DNA of 13,686 bases from an uncultured Ruminococcus sp. (GTDB lineage: Bacteria > Bacillota > Clostridia > Oscillospirales > Ruminococcaceae): contig CAMWJT010000014.1 of the NCBI GenBank assembly GCA_947174625.1, positions 1 through 13,686 on the forward strand. The letters are read 5' to 3'. Made by a program: the position numbers and the translations under genes. The number at the start of each line of letters is the position of its first letter. The first letter of the stretch is position 1. Under the pieces are notes generated by a model. It was not told the origin of the DNA. It saw only the letters and a list, made by a program, of their open reading frames with translations, and did not search any database. Shown here piece by piece: positions 7,724-13,686 of this stretch.

Positions 7724-8725
7724 TCAGGTTGTACTTGTTGTCAATTCAATCGTCCGCAAAGCATCCGTCATCAGCACCCGGAATCCGACGTTGACAGAAA
7801 TGCCAATGCAGTCAAGCTGTCTGTCAATTAATTTGTCTGTTTCCAGGATCACTTCACTGCTCTGAATCTGTTCCAGTGCAAAATCTGTGTCCATGCCGAT
7901 CAACAGATTATCATCCATTGGGGAGCAGTTGATTAATTTTGTACCGAACGGCAGACAGATTTCTGTCACATCTTTGGAAGAAGCCTCCAGCATCTCATCC
8001 ATGACCAGAATTTTTGCCATCATACCCGGAGAAGCTAACAGAGCCTTCATGTGGAAACTCTTGAATTTGCCGTACAGACTCGCCAGATCGGAATACGCAA
8101 AATCTTTTGCTGCGATCGTTGTCTTGGTTGCATTTGCACCATTTTTCATAACCAAAATTGCTTTGGCAATAATACTGTCTGCAAGCTGTTTGCCGATCCG
8201 GCGCAGCATCAGTGCAAAAATATCCAATCTCTGCTGACGGACTGCCTCGTAAGAAGCCTGGACAGTTCTGCCATATTTGTCGATACTGGAAATCGTTGTG
8301 CTTTCCAGGATACTGGAAACAGGCATCGCCGTTGCGGAAGTCGTTACGCTGTATGCAGTGGTATCTGACAGCACACAACCCTGGTAACGATTGGATTCAC
8401 TCCAGGTAACAGCAGCCGTGATCTCTGGAAGTACAGATTCTTCCATGCCCTGCATCACGGCACGGCGGATGAATTCCGGAAAGAGAACAGCGCTTTCCGT
8501 TGTCGTGAAGAATTTCTCCACTTTGTCGCAGTTGACACCGCTGACACGAATATCAAAGCGCTTGAGCTGACGTTCATAAGCATCCAGTCCGGCAAGGGGC
8601 GTGTTTTCATACGCAGAAGAAGCATCTGCTTCTTCCAGAGCCTGCAAAAAGCTCTTGTTTGCCAGATGATACATGCCCTTTTCGAGCTTGACATGATTGA
8701 AATTTTCCTGATATTCCTGATACAT
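7724..8725 (-). CDS. HK97-type phage major capsid protein
   Basis: 333-aa shell protein. The N-terminal segment (KGMYHLANKSFLQALEEADAS, then TPLAGLDAYERQLKRFDIRVSG) and the following VEKFFTTTESAVLFPEFIRRAVMQGM (about 68-93, read in pieces) match major capsid proteins common in Clostridia phage-like elements. A helical N-terminal part of about 65 residues could be the delta region removed during maturation. The spine helix (YEAVRQQRLDIFALMLRRIGKQLADSIIAKAI) and the final strands (RQLDCIGISVNVGFRVLMTDALRTIEL) are intact. GGAGGT precedes the ATG by about 7 nt, the best ribosome binding site of the cassette, which fits the need for many copies. No frameshift is visible. Confidence 0.85.
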   Translation of the reverse strand: MYQEYQENFNHVKLEKGMYHLANKSFLQALEEADASSAYENTPLAGLDAYERQLKRFDIRVSGVNCDKVEKFFTTTESAVLFPEFIRRAVMQGMEESVLPEITAAVTWSESNRYQGCVLSDTTAYSVTTSATAMPVSSILESTTISSIDKYGRTVQASYEAVRQQRLDIFALMLRRIGKQLADSIIAKAILVMKNGANATKTTIAAKDFAYSDLASLYGKFKSFHMKALLASPGMMAKILVMDEMLEASSKDVTEICLPFGTKLINCSPMDDNLLIGMDTDFALEQIQSSEVILETDKLIDRQLDCIGISVNVGFRVLMTDALRTIELTTSTT

Positions 8726-8754
8726 AGAAAGACCTCCATAAGAATTAAAATAGC

Positions 8755-8791
8755 AATTAAAAATAATTTTGCATTTAAAATTATTTTAATT
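8755..8791. repeat. AT-rich inverted repeat at the portal-capsid junction
   Basis: The left arm AATTAAAAATAATTTT (8755-8770) pairs with AAAATTATTTTAATT (8777-8791) apart from one bulged A, with loop GCATTT. It covers the portal stop codon (8786-8788) and sits upstream of the capsid ribosome binding site. A role in RNA processing or in setting the portal-to-capsid ratio is possible but unproven. Confidence 0.5.
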
Positions 8792-9946
8792 TTCCGAAAT
8801 CGGCAGATGATTTTCTTTTTCCAGAACGTCTGCCTGTGCGTTCCAGAGTCTCGCCTGTGCAAGCTGTACTTCATCCTGGAGACTGATATGATCCCAGACG
8901 ACCCGGACTTCACAGCATGTTCCAGTTAATTGCAGATACATCCTGACAATTTTCAAAATCACAGGGTCTAACAATCTGCGGTAATATTCCAGTTCAGATG
9001 TCAAAATATCTGCCTGTTGTGCGGACATGCGTTCTGTGGATGACCAGTTGAGACCTAACAGAAACGGCGGAATGGATAATTTAGAAATAATCTGTTCCAG
9101 GAGTTGCCGGACGGGGATTTCTGTTGACGGCATTTCGCTTTCAGCGCCGATCACACGAATATCAATATCACCAACAGAAACGAAATCCCGGACTTCGCCA
9201 TATCTTGCCGCCTGCATCCCGGCAGACCATTCCGAAGCGATTGCCTCAGCACGTTCCCTGGCATAAGCCATGTCTCCGGGATCGGATGACGGCTTGTAAG
9301 TGACAGCGTAACGGACATTGCCGGCACGGTCGAAATTCTGACCGATGCACTCATAAATTCTCAGGAGAATTTCAGAGAATGCCGGAAGACCATGGAGCAG
9401 AGAAACACCGTAGATACCACCGGGAGGGGGTTTGAGTGCAGAGAACAGAATCCGTTCCGGGTGTCTGAGAAGCATTTCGCCGTTTGCATTCCGGACGAAG
9501 AATTTTTTTTCAAACGGTGCATTTCCGGGACGAATGATCAGATCCGGCGCACAGGCATTCCAGAGACCGACAATACAGGAATGTTGCCGATCCATGACGA
9601 TTTCTCCGGCAGCATTGCCATAGACAAGCAGGCTATCCAGATAACAATCTAAAAAATTATAGATGGATTGTCCCGTGAACCCAACGGGGACATCTCTGAG
9701 AAAGCGATCCAGATTTTTTTGTTGACTGGGATCACTGCACACCACTTGAAAAGAGCCAGTCAGACGGATTAATTTTGCAATGGCGGCATCAATAATCGGG
9801 ACAGTTCTGCGGATTTTGTCAAACAGATCATACGCATAGAGCTGAACGGGGAAATCTTCGGGCTTGTGGATGCCGACAGTCTGGACAGCAGGGACAGAGC
9901 GCTGATCGGATTTCGGATTTAATTTTTTTAAATTTTCTGATTGCAA
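8786..9946 (-). CDS. Phage portal protein
   Basis: 386-aa portal, the dodecameric channel through which TerL feeds DNA into the head. Landmarks are the N-terminal region PIIDAAIAKLIRLTG (about 50-64), the wing with IYNFLDCYLDSLLVYGNAAGEIV, and the stretch PERILFSALKPPPGGIYGVSLL (seen as two blocks) typical of HK97/PBSX-type portals. IGQNFDRAGNVRYAVTY follows, and then the stem/crown part LLEQIISKLSIPPFLLGL and the helix with RMSAQQADILTSELEYYRRLLDP. The length is slightly short for the family (often 400-500), mainly at the C-terminus. The start codon is TTG at 9946, with AGGTGAAG about 8-10 nt upstream. It lies 43 nt after terL. No broken frame is visible. Confidence 0.85.
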   Translation of the reverse strand: MQSENLKKLNPKSDQRSVPAVQTVGIHKPEDFPVQLYAYDLFDKIRRTVPIIDAAIAKLIRLTGSFQVVCSDPSQQKNLDRFLRDVPVGFTGQSIYNFLDCYLDSLLVYGNAAGEIVMDRQHSCIVGLWNACAPDLIIRPGNAPFEKKFFVRNANGEMLLRHPERILFSALKPPPGGIYGVSLLHGLPAFSEILLRIYECIGQNFDRAGNVRYAVTYKPSSDPGDMAYARERAEAIASEWSAGMQAARYGEVRDFVSVGDIDIRVIGAESEMPSTEIPVRQLLEQIISKLSIPPFLLGLNWSSTERMSAQQADILTSELEYYRRLLDPVILKIVRMYLQLTGTCCEVRVVWDHISLQDEVQLAQARLWNAQADVLEKENHLPISEN

Positions 9947-9989
9947 GAGTTTACTTCACCTCGATATATTATTTTTAAATTTTTCAATG

Positions 9990-11234
9990 CTAGCGCTTTA
10001 CGCTCAAAGCGACAAAAGAATCCTGTGTCTTGTATAAAACCGTGCTGACAAAATAACGCATATCGTCCATAGCATGATCGAATTCTTTCCGTGGCGCATC
10101 GCCGATGCTGTCCGTATTCCAGCAGTATTGTGTGAATTCCCGGAGTGTATCCGCACAGGAACTGTGGAATTTAATTTGATTCAGCCGGAGCGCATTGCTC
10201 ACAAACCGGATTCCGGACAGGACATCATTTCTGGCTTTGATAACTCTGAATTTCTGATGTGCATGAATACATGCGATAAAACTTGCGGCTGACGGATCAA
10301 CAATCACAGCATCAATTTTCAGAGAACCGGCAAGTAATTCCAATGCCGTATAATGTTCTTCGTCGGTTCTCTGGATGCCTTCCCGACGGGAATCAAAATA
10401 ATATTCCCGGATTCTGTACCAGATTCCGTCAGATTCTCCCCAGAGTCCCATAGAAGTCGGGTTGACTGTCCCATAGTCACACGAGATGAAATAACGCTGA
10501 CATTCGGGGATTTTGTCCACAACATGAATGGCTTTGTTAAACATCGGATAGACAATGCCTTCTGAGACAGTCCACTTTCCGAGAATAAATCTGTCATAGA
10601 ACACACCGCCGTAAGTTCTGGCATAGCGTTCCCGGACGGATTCTGACAAAGACGGATTGTCCTGCATGGTAAAATGCAGATACAGTGCATGTTTCTGTTC
10701 CGCTTTTTTAATCCATTCCAGATAAAACCAGTGATAAGGATGTTCCGGATTGCAATTGAACCAAAGTTTTGCATGTTCTATGGAACATCTTGCAAGCGCC
10801 TGTTCTACAAAAGATCTTGGCATGAGAGCGACTTCATCCAGGAGGACACCAGAAAGCGTCATGCCCTGGATCATAGAAGCAGAACTTTCATCCTTACCGC
10901 CGAACAGATAAAAGCGATTGGTGTGATGATACGCTGTCACGTCAATATAATGCTTACTGAGAGACTGACTGATGGTAAAGCCGGCGGATTCCAGAACCGG
11001 AACAAGCGGTCTGACCAGGTTTCTTTCTACGGAAGTGATTGTTTTACCGCACAGGGCAAGTGATGCGTGATTCCAGGTAACCATTGCCCAGCACACGAAT
11101 CCCAGGGACATGGACAGCGTCTTGCCACTCCGGACAGCGCCATCACAGATCAATGCGTCATACTGCGCATATGCAGGGAGCGCCCACCATCGAAGCGCAA
11201 GTTTTTGTTTGGGAGAAAATTTCTGAAATTTCAT
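9990..11234 (-). CDS. terL: Phage terminase large subunit (PBSX-like)
   Basis: 414-aa packaging motor: an ATPase that drives DNA into the prohead plus a nuclease that cuts it. Walker A is GAVRSGKT (32-39), Walker B VLLDE (130-134), and the coupling motif region holds FNCNPEHPYHWFYLEWI (159-175, read in parts). The RNase H-like nuclease acidic residues are D253 (SCDYGTVNP), D313 (AVIVDPSAASF) and D386/D390/D391 in DHAMDDMRY. All are present, so the enzyme appears competent for both activities. Length is normal for the PBSX family. The start is ATG at 11234, overlapping the terS stop (ATGA), so translation is probably coupled; no separate ribosome binding site is visible. Full preservation of all catalytic positions argues against a decaying remnant. 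Confidence 0.92.
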   Translation of the reverse strand: MKFQKFSPKQKLALRWWALPAYAQYDALICDGAVRSGKTLSMSLGFVCWAMVTWNHASLALCGKTITSVERNLVRPLVPVLESAGFTISQSLSKHYIDVTAYHHTNRFYLFGGKDESSASMIQGMTLSGVLLDEVALMPRSFVEQALARCSIEHAKLWFNCNPEHPYHWFYLEWIKKAEQKHALYLHFTMQDNPSLSESVRERYARTYGGVFYDRFILGKWTVSEGIVYPMFNKAIHVVDKIPECQRYFISCDYGTVNPTSMGLWGESDGIWYRIREYYFDSRREGIQRTDEEHYTALELLAGSLKIDAVIVDPSAASFIACIHAHQKFRVIKARNDVLSGIRFVSNALRLNQIKFHSSCADTLREFTQYCWNTDSIGDAPRKEFDHAMDDMRYFVSTVLYKTQDSFVALSVKR

Positions 11235-11602
11235 GCCATCAGATCCGGCATTTCAGATTTTTTAAAATTTCCGGAATCATCCGGGATCTGTTCCGGATCT
11301 GTGAGCGCCCGGAGCAGATTGTCAGAAAGATTTTCATCCTGGAGCGCATATTCATAGAGTTTTTCCAATGCTTTCTGTCTGTCAAAGAACTGCACTTCCA
11401 CACCGCCGCCCTTGACACGTTTGACAGAAGAAATATTAAATAACTGGAGTCTGGCAAGTTGTTCGGGCGGTGGGATGTCTTCCGCAAAGACCAGAGAGAC
11501 AGCATCATTGATTTTGCCGGATGCTAATTTTTTTAGACCATCAATGACAAGATCTTTATCTGACTTTTTTTTATTTTTTCTGGGATTTTTCAGATTCTGC
11601 AT
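11231..11602 (-). CDS. Short terminase small subunit-like protein lacking the usual N-terminal HTH
   Basis: 123-aa protein directly before terL and overlapping it, the usual position of terS. Residues 20-86 (LKKLASGKINDAVSLVF, then FNISSVKRVKGGGVEV and FFDRQKALEKLYEY) match the central and C-terminal region of PBSX-type small subunits, which forms the oligomerisation and motor-contact part. Instead of the N-terminal helix-turn-helix that recognises the packaging site, it has only about 17 residues that are strongly basic (NPRKNKKKSDK). TerS proteins of this type are usually about 150-290 aa. The ATG at 11602 is preceded by AAAGGGGG at about 12 nt; no upstream in-frame extension with HTH features is visible before the hairpin at 11644. 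The C-terminal 40 residues (DPEQIPDDSGNF) are acidic. Confidence 0.65.
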   Translation of the reverse strand: MQNLKNPRKNKKKSDKDLVIDGLKKLASGKINDAVSLVFAEDIPPPEQLARLQLFNISSVKRVKGGGVEVQFFDRQKALEKLYEYALQDENLSDNLLRALTDPEQIPDDSGNFKKSEMPDLMA

Positions 11603-11643
11603 AGCAGATCACAGCCCCCTTTCACTCATAGGCAAAAAAAGCA

Positions 11644-11671
11644 AAAAACTGTACGCAAACGTACAGTTTTT
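11644..11671. terminator. Strong bidirectional terminator-like hairpin in the terS leader
   Basis: A 12-bp perfect stem: AAAAACTGTACG (11644-11655), loop CAAA, CGTACAGTTTTT (11660-11671). It has flanking U-runs in both directions (TTTTTTGCTTTTTTT on -). It lies between the candidate terS promoter (-10 at 11682-11687) and the terS ribosome binding site, so it would end transcripts before terS unless bypassed. The core CTGTACG/CGTACAG is also a possible protein-binding palindrome. Confidence 0.7.
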
Positions 11672-11681
11672 AAAAATTTTT

Positions 11682-11709
11682 ATTTTAAATTTTTTAATTC
11701 TTGTGTCAC
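11682..11709 (-). promoter_or_regulatory. Candidate sigma-A promoter for the phage-derived cassette
   Basis: On the - strand, GTGACA (11709-11704, 5/6 match to TTGACA) and TAAAAT (11687-11682, 5/6 match to TATAAT) are separated by 16 nt. A start near 11675 would place the hairpin at 11644-11671 at the very beginning of the transcript. A small inverted repeat (GCAGA 11710-11714, TCTGC 11721-11725) lies just upstream of the -35 box and could be an operator. This is the only good promoter I see for terS. Confidence 0.45.
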
Positions 11710-11774
11710 GCAGATCCTGCTCTGCATATGATACATTGAGCCTGTAAAATACGGCTCAGAAAGGATTTGATGAA

Positions 11775-11960
11775 ATGGGCATTACGAGTTCTGATAAAGA
11801 ACTCAGCACAATGCGCATTCACTGTAAGGATTCTTTTCAAGTGAAACTGTCCTTGATGGCAGCACCTGATATTGAAACGAATCCTGTTCGACGTGTTCTA
11901 TCTGTAATGCGAGGAATTTCAAAGCACGCTTTATTGCGCATTATATTGACAATATTTTGA
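11775..11960 (+). pseudogene. Truncated N-terminal fragment of a VWA-domain protein
   Basis: A 61-codon frame with AGAAAGGATT upstream and ATG at 11775. The first ~37 residues (MGITSSDKELSTMRIHC, then FQVKLSLMAAPDIETNP) match from memory the start of a widespread Firmicutes VWA protein in which the segment leads into a VLVIDRSGSM-like MIDAS motif. Here the corresponding stretch is degraded (VRRVLSVMRGISKHALL), the metal-binding DxSxS is absent, and a stop follows at 11958-11960. The remainder of the VWA domain is not in the window. It is therefore most likely a relic rather than a functional small protein, though a 61-aa product would be translated from the intact ribosome binding site. Confidence 0.5.
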
Positions 11961-11983
11961 GTGCTGTAACTAACACAGTACTG

Positions 11984-12008
11984 CCAGATGTCCGGCTGCG
12001 GCATCTGG
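11984..12008. terminator. Weak hairpin beyond the EAL gene, possible terminator
   Basis: CCAGATG (11984-11990) pairs with CATCTGG (12002-12008). An inner CCG/CGG extends the stem past one bulged T, and a second imperfect hairpin lies adjacent (AGTGCTG/CAGTACT). It sits about 20 nt after the EAL stop on the - strand. No U-run follows on either strand, so termination here would be weak or Rho-dependent. Confidence 0.3.
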
Positions 12009-12027
12009 ATACATGATTTTCTGACTT

Positions 12028-13218
12028 TTATTCTTCCGGTAAATTTTCACACAGCGTAATGACAAGGATATCTTCTGAAGATGCGCTTTTCACAAAGTAA
12101 TCCGTCGTTTCGACACGGCGATAACAACCGTCATCACCAAGCTGTCTTGTGACAAGCCGGACTTCGCTCTTTCCGTCAGCATATGCCTTTAACAGATTGT
12201 GCCGGTCAAACGTGGCTGCAAAAATTTCCTGGTCTTCGGGGTGCATGGAAGATGCACCATGTGTGATCAATTCATCAAATACTCCCGTAGACGGACAACC
12301 TGTTGCAGAAAAGTCCTGATATGCCATCATATAGAAGCTGTTCCGGTTCAGATTGGAAAAAATCACAAGCGGATACCGTTTGAAAACCACACGCATCAGC
12401 AGCGCAGAGGCACTTGCCGGGGTCTGGATTTCCAGAATGTCCGCCGGTTCATCCGCCCGCATGTGATGTCTGCAAAGTCTCAGATAATCCGCTTCCGGCA
12501 TGGGTCTTGCAAAGATATATCCCTGGATTTTTCCGCAGTCGCATGTCCGGAGAAAAGCCAGTTGTTCTTTGGTTTCCACACCCTCTGCAATTGTTGTCAT
12601 ATGCAGACGGTGTGCGAAGTAGAAAATACTTTCCAGGACAACCCGTTCTTTCTCGTTCTCACAGTTATGACTTAACAGGGATTTGTCAATTTTCAGCACA
12701 TCCGCCGGCATGTCCTTGACAAATTGCAGAGACGACAGACCGCTTCCGAAGTCATCAATAGCAACGCTGAAACCTGCATCCCGGACAGTGTTGATCCAAT
12801 CCAGAATTTTTTCAGGTTCGTTGACCATTGCGGATTCTGTGATTTCCACTTCAATGAGAGAATGGGGCAGATCGTAACTGTCCACGAGTTCTGATAATTT
12901 TTCTGCAAAACGGATTTCATTGATGTGCCGTCTGGAAAAATTGACAGAGACCGGAATTTGTTTGTCAGCTTTCTGTTTCCGGAGCATCTGACAGACTTCT
13001 TCTGCAATGTACCAGTCAATTTCCCGGATGAAATCCGTTTCTTCTGCCTGTGGAATAAATGCAGACGGCGGAATGACCGTGCCGTCTTTCTGAATCCAAC
13101 GCACCAGGGCTTCCGCACTTTTGATCTTTGCCGTAACGGCATCATACTGCGGTTGATAAAATGCCTGAAGTTCTTTATTTTTGATAGCACTGCGTACGGC
13201 ATCTTCACTGAAAAGCAT
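12028..13218 (-). CDS. EAL-domain c-di-GMP phosphodiesterase with C-terminal PAS-like module
   Basis: 396 aa. Predicted cytoplasmic phosphodiesterase that opens cyclic di-GMP to pGpG. The EAL domain spans about 7-250 with all catalytic positions present: E36 in EALVRW, N93 in VNFS, E125 in EITES, D155-D156 in IDDFGSG, K176 and D178 in LKIDKS, E212 and E215 in AEGVE, and Q232 in QGYIFARPM. The C-terminal ~110 residues (YPLVIFSNLNRNSFYMM, then FDELITHGASSMHPEDQE and YRRVETTDYFVK) resemble a PAS_3-like fold that is frequent in gut Clostridia signalling proteins and probably senses or dimerises. There is no GGDEF domain, signal peptide or membrane segment. ATG at 13218 with AAGGAG about 12 nt upstream; it is transcribed from the promoter at 13273-13301, divergent from spoVAD. 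Confidence 0.9.
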   Translation of the reverse strand: MLFSEDAVRSAIKNKELQAFYQPQYDAVTAKIKSAEALVRWIQKDGTVIPPSAFIPQAEETDFIREIDWYIAEEVCQMLRKQKADKQIPVSVNFSRRHINEIRFAEKLSELVDSYDLPHSLIEVEITESAMVNEPEKILDWINTVRDAGFSVAIDDFGSGLSSLQFVKDMPADVLKIDKSLLSHNCENEKERVVLESIFYFAHRLHMTTIAEGVETKEQLAFLRTCDCGKIQGYIFARPMPEADYLRLCRHHMRADEPADILEIQTPASASALLMRVVFKRYPLVIFSNLNRNSFYMMAYQDFSATGCPSTGVFDELITHGASSMHPEDQEIFAATFDRHNLLKAYADGKSEVRLVTRQLGDDGCYRRVETTDYFVKSASSEDILVITLCENLPEE

Positions 13219-13272
13219 AGTATTACACGCTCCTTGCTTTGATTTTTAATTGATAATTTATAATTATAATAA

Positions 13273-13301
13273 ATTATAGCATGGAATATTGAAGATGTCA
13301 A
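13273..13301 (-). promoter_or_regulatory. Near-perfect sigma-A promoter for the EAL gene
   Basis: On the - strand, TTGACA (13301-13296) and TATAAT (13278-13273) are both exact consensus hexamers with a 17-nt spacer. A start near 13266 leaves a leader of about 48 nt containing the AAGGAG ribosome binding site. This predicts strong vegetative expression unless repressed; the flanking A/T palindromic stretch (13251-13278) could be a binding site. Confidence 0.85.
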
Positions 13302-13306
13302 GCATC

Positions 13307-13336
13307 TGAATTTTTTTTGCAGATCCGGTTATAATA
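13307..13336 (+). promoter_or_regulatory. Candidate sigma-F/sigma-G promoter for spoVAD
   Basis: TGAATT (13307-13312), 17 nt, then TATAATA (13330-13336) resembles the forespore consensus TGAATA-N17-CATACTA. In addition GGTTATAATA (13327-13336) fits the sigma-F -10 pattern GGnnAnAnTw. It is 28 nt before the spoVAD start. The -35 elements of this and the EAL promoter are only 5 bp apart on opposite strands. Confidence 0.5.
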
Positions 13337-13363
13337 CTAAAAAAATATGCAAGGAGAAATTAC

Positions 13364-13686
13364 ATGCCGAAAAGAATCTATTCCAGTCTCAATTTTGAAA
13401 ATCATCCGAAAATTTACAGTTTCGCAAGCATTGCCGGAAAAAAAGAGGGCGAAGGTCCTATGAAGAATTACTTTGACCGGATTGAACCCGATCCCTCTTT
13501 TGGTGAAGAAAACTGGGAAAAAGCGGAAAGTCGTCTCCAGTCTGATACGTTTCAGCTCGCATTACAAAAAGCCAGATTGAAGCCGTTCGATATTGATTGC
13601 ATGGTTGCCGGGGATCTGATTAATCAATGTACCGGATCGAGCTTTGCCGTCCGGGAAACAAAAATCCCGTTTCTGGGGGTCTATGG
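13364..13686 (+). CDS. spoVAD: Stage V sporulation protein AD, 5' part (runs off the window)
   Basis: The first 107 codons of a SpoVAD homologue; the gene continues beyond the window edge. SpoVAD is a thiolase-fold protein that binds dipicolinic acid and works with the SpoVA channel in moving Ca-DPA into the forespore. Recognised by the FASIAGKKEGEGPM, FDRIEPDPSFGEENWEKAE, LQKARLKPFDID, VAGDLINQ and KIPFLGVYG patterns, which line up with the N-terminus of Bacillus SpoVAD (same order and spacing, from memory). AAGGAG at 13351-13356 lies 7 nt before the ATG. In most spore formers spoVAC lies directly upstream; here the upstream neighbour is the divergent EAL gene and spoVAD has its own promoter. 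Whether spoVAE follows cannot be seen. Confidence 0.88.
   Translation, partial: MPKRIYSSLNFENHPKIYSFASIAGKKEGEGPMKNYFDRIEPDPSFGEENWEKAESRLQSDTFQLALQKARLKPFDIDCMVAGDLINQCTGSSFAVRETKIPFLGVY

Noticed and set aside
11609..11629. Seven-codon mini-frame (MSERGL) before terS on the - strand, considered as a leader peptide
   Set aside because: It contains the terS ribosome binding site itself, has none of its own and shows no regulatory codon run; chance is sufficient.
4551..11709. Active complete prophage with attachment sites
   Set aside because: No integrase, repressor or lysis genes are present, and I found no convincing direct repeat at the cassette borders by eye.
12199..12675. 158-codon open frame on the + strand
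   Set aside because: It is opposite the EAL gene, whose catalytic motifs are unambiguous; the frame is Cys/His/Arg-rich shadow sequence.
1..13686. tRNA, rRNA, CRISPR array, insertion sequence
   Set aside because: No cloverleaf-type pattern, regularly spaced repeats, transposase motifs or terminal inverted repeats were seen on either strand.

Overview
The window looks like chromosomal DNA of a spore-forming gut Firmicute (Clostridia, most likely a Ruminococcus-like Oscillospiraceae). The grounds are tandem BspA-type leucine-rich-repeat surface proteins, a stand-alone EAL protein with a C-terminal PAS-like module, the start of a SpoVAD gene, AAGGAG ribosome binding sites, and a coding style rich in CCGG/TCCGG on an AT-rich background. 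The genus is an inference.

Region 1 (1-4520, + strand): four close or overlapping genes that read as one operon of cell-surface functions. Two are BspA-like LRR proteins with a signal peptide and a C-terminal membrane anchor. They are followed by an unrecognised soluble protein of about 146 aa and a lipoprotein with calcium-binding TSP3-like repeats. A perfect 24-bp palindrome closes the unit and faces the end of the next region.

Region 2 (4551-11709, - strand): a compact nine-gene phage-derived cassette. In transcription order it holds a short TerS, TerL, portal, HK97-type major capsid protein, prohead-protease-like protein, head-tail connector, tail-terminator-like protein, a small tail-like protein and an XkdQ/gpD-like hub. 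All frames are open and the TerL motifs are complete. Nothing in the window encodes an integrase, repressor, replication gene, tail sheath, tube, tape measure, holin or endolysin. A candidate promoter lies just upstream of terS, and a strong bidirectional terminator-like hairpin sits between that promoter and the gene. This is the most interesting part of the window: a candidate domesticated packaging/capsid cassette, either gene-transfer-agent-like or a satellite-like remnant kept in frame.

Region 3 (11710-12027): a degraded N-terminal fragment of what looks like a VWA-domain protein, then weak hairpins.

Region 4 (12028-13686): a catalytically complete EAL (c-di-GMP phosphodiesterase) gene on the - strand with a near-perfect sigma-A promoter. 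It is divergent from the 5' part of spoVAD, which has its own sigma-F/sigma-G-like promoter and runs off the window. No tRNA, rRNA, CRISPR array or insertion sequence was seen.
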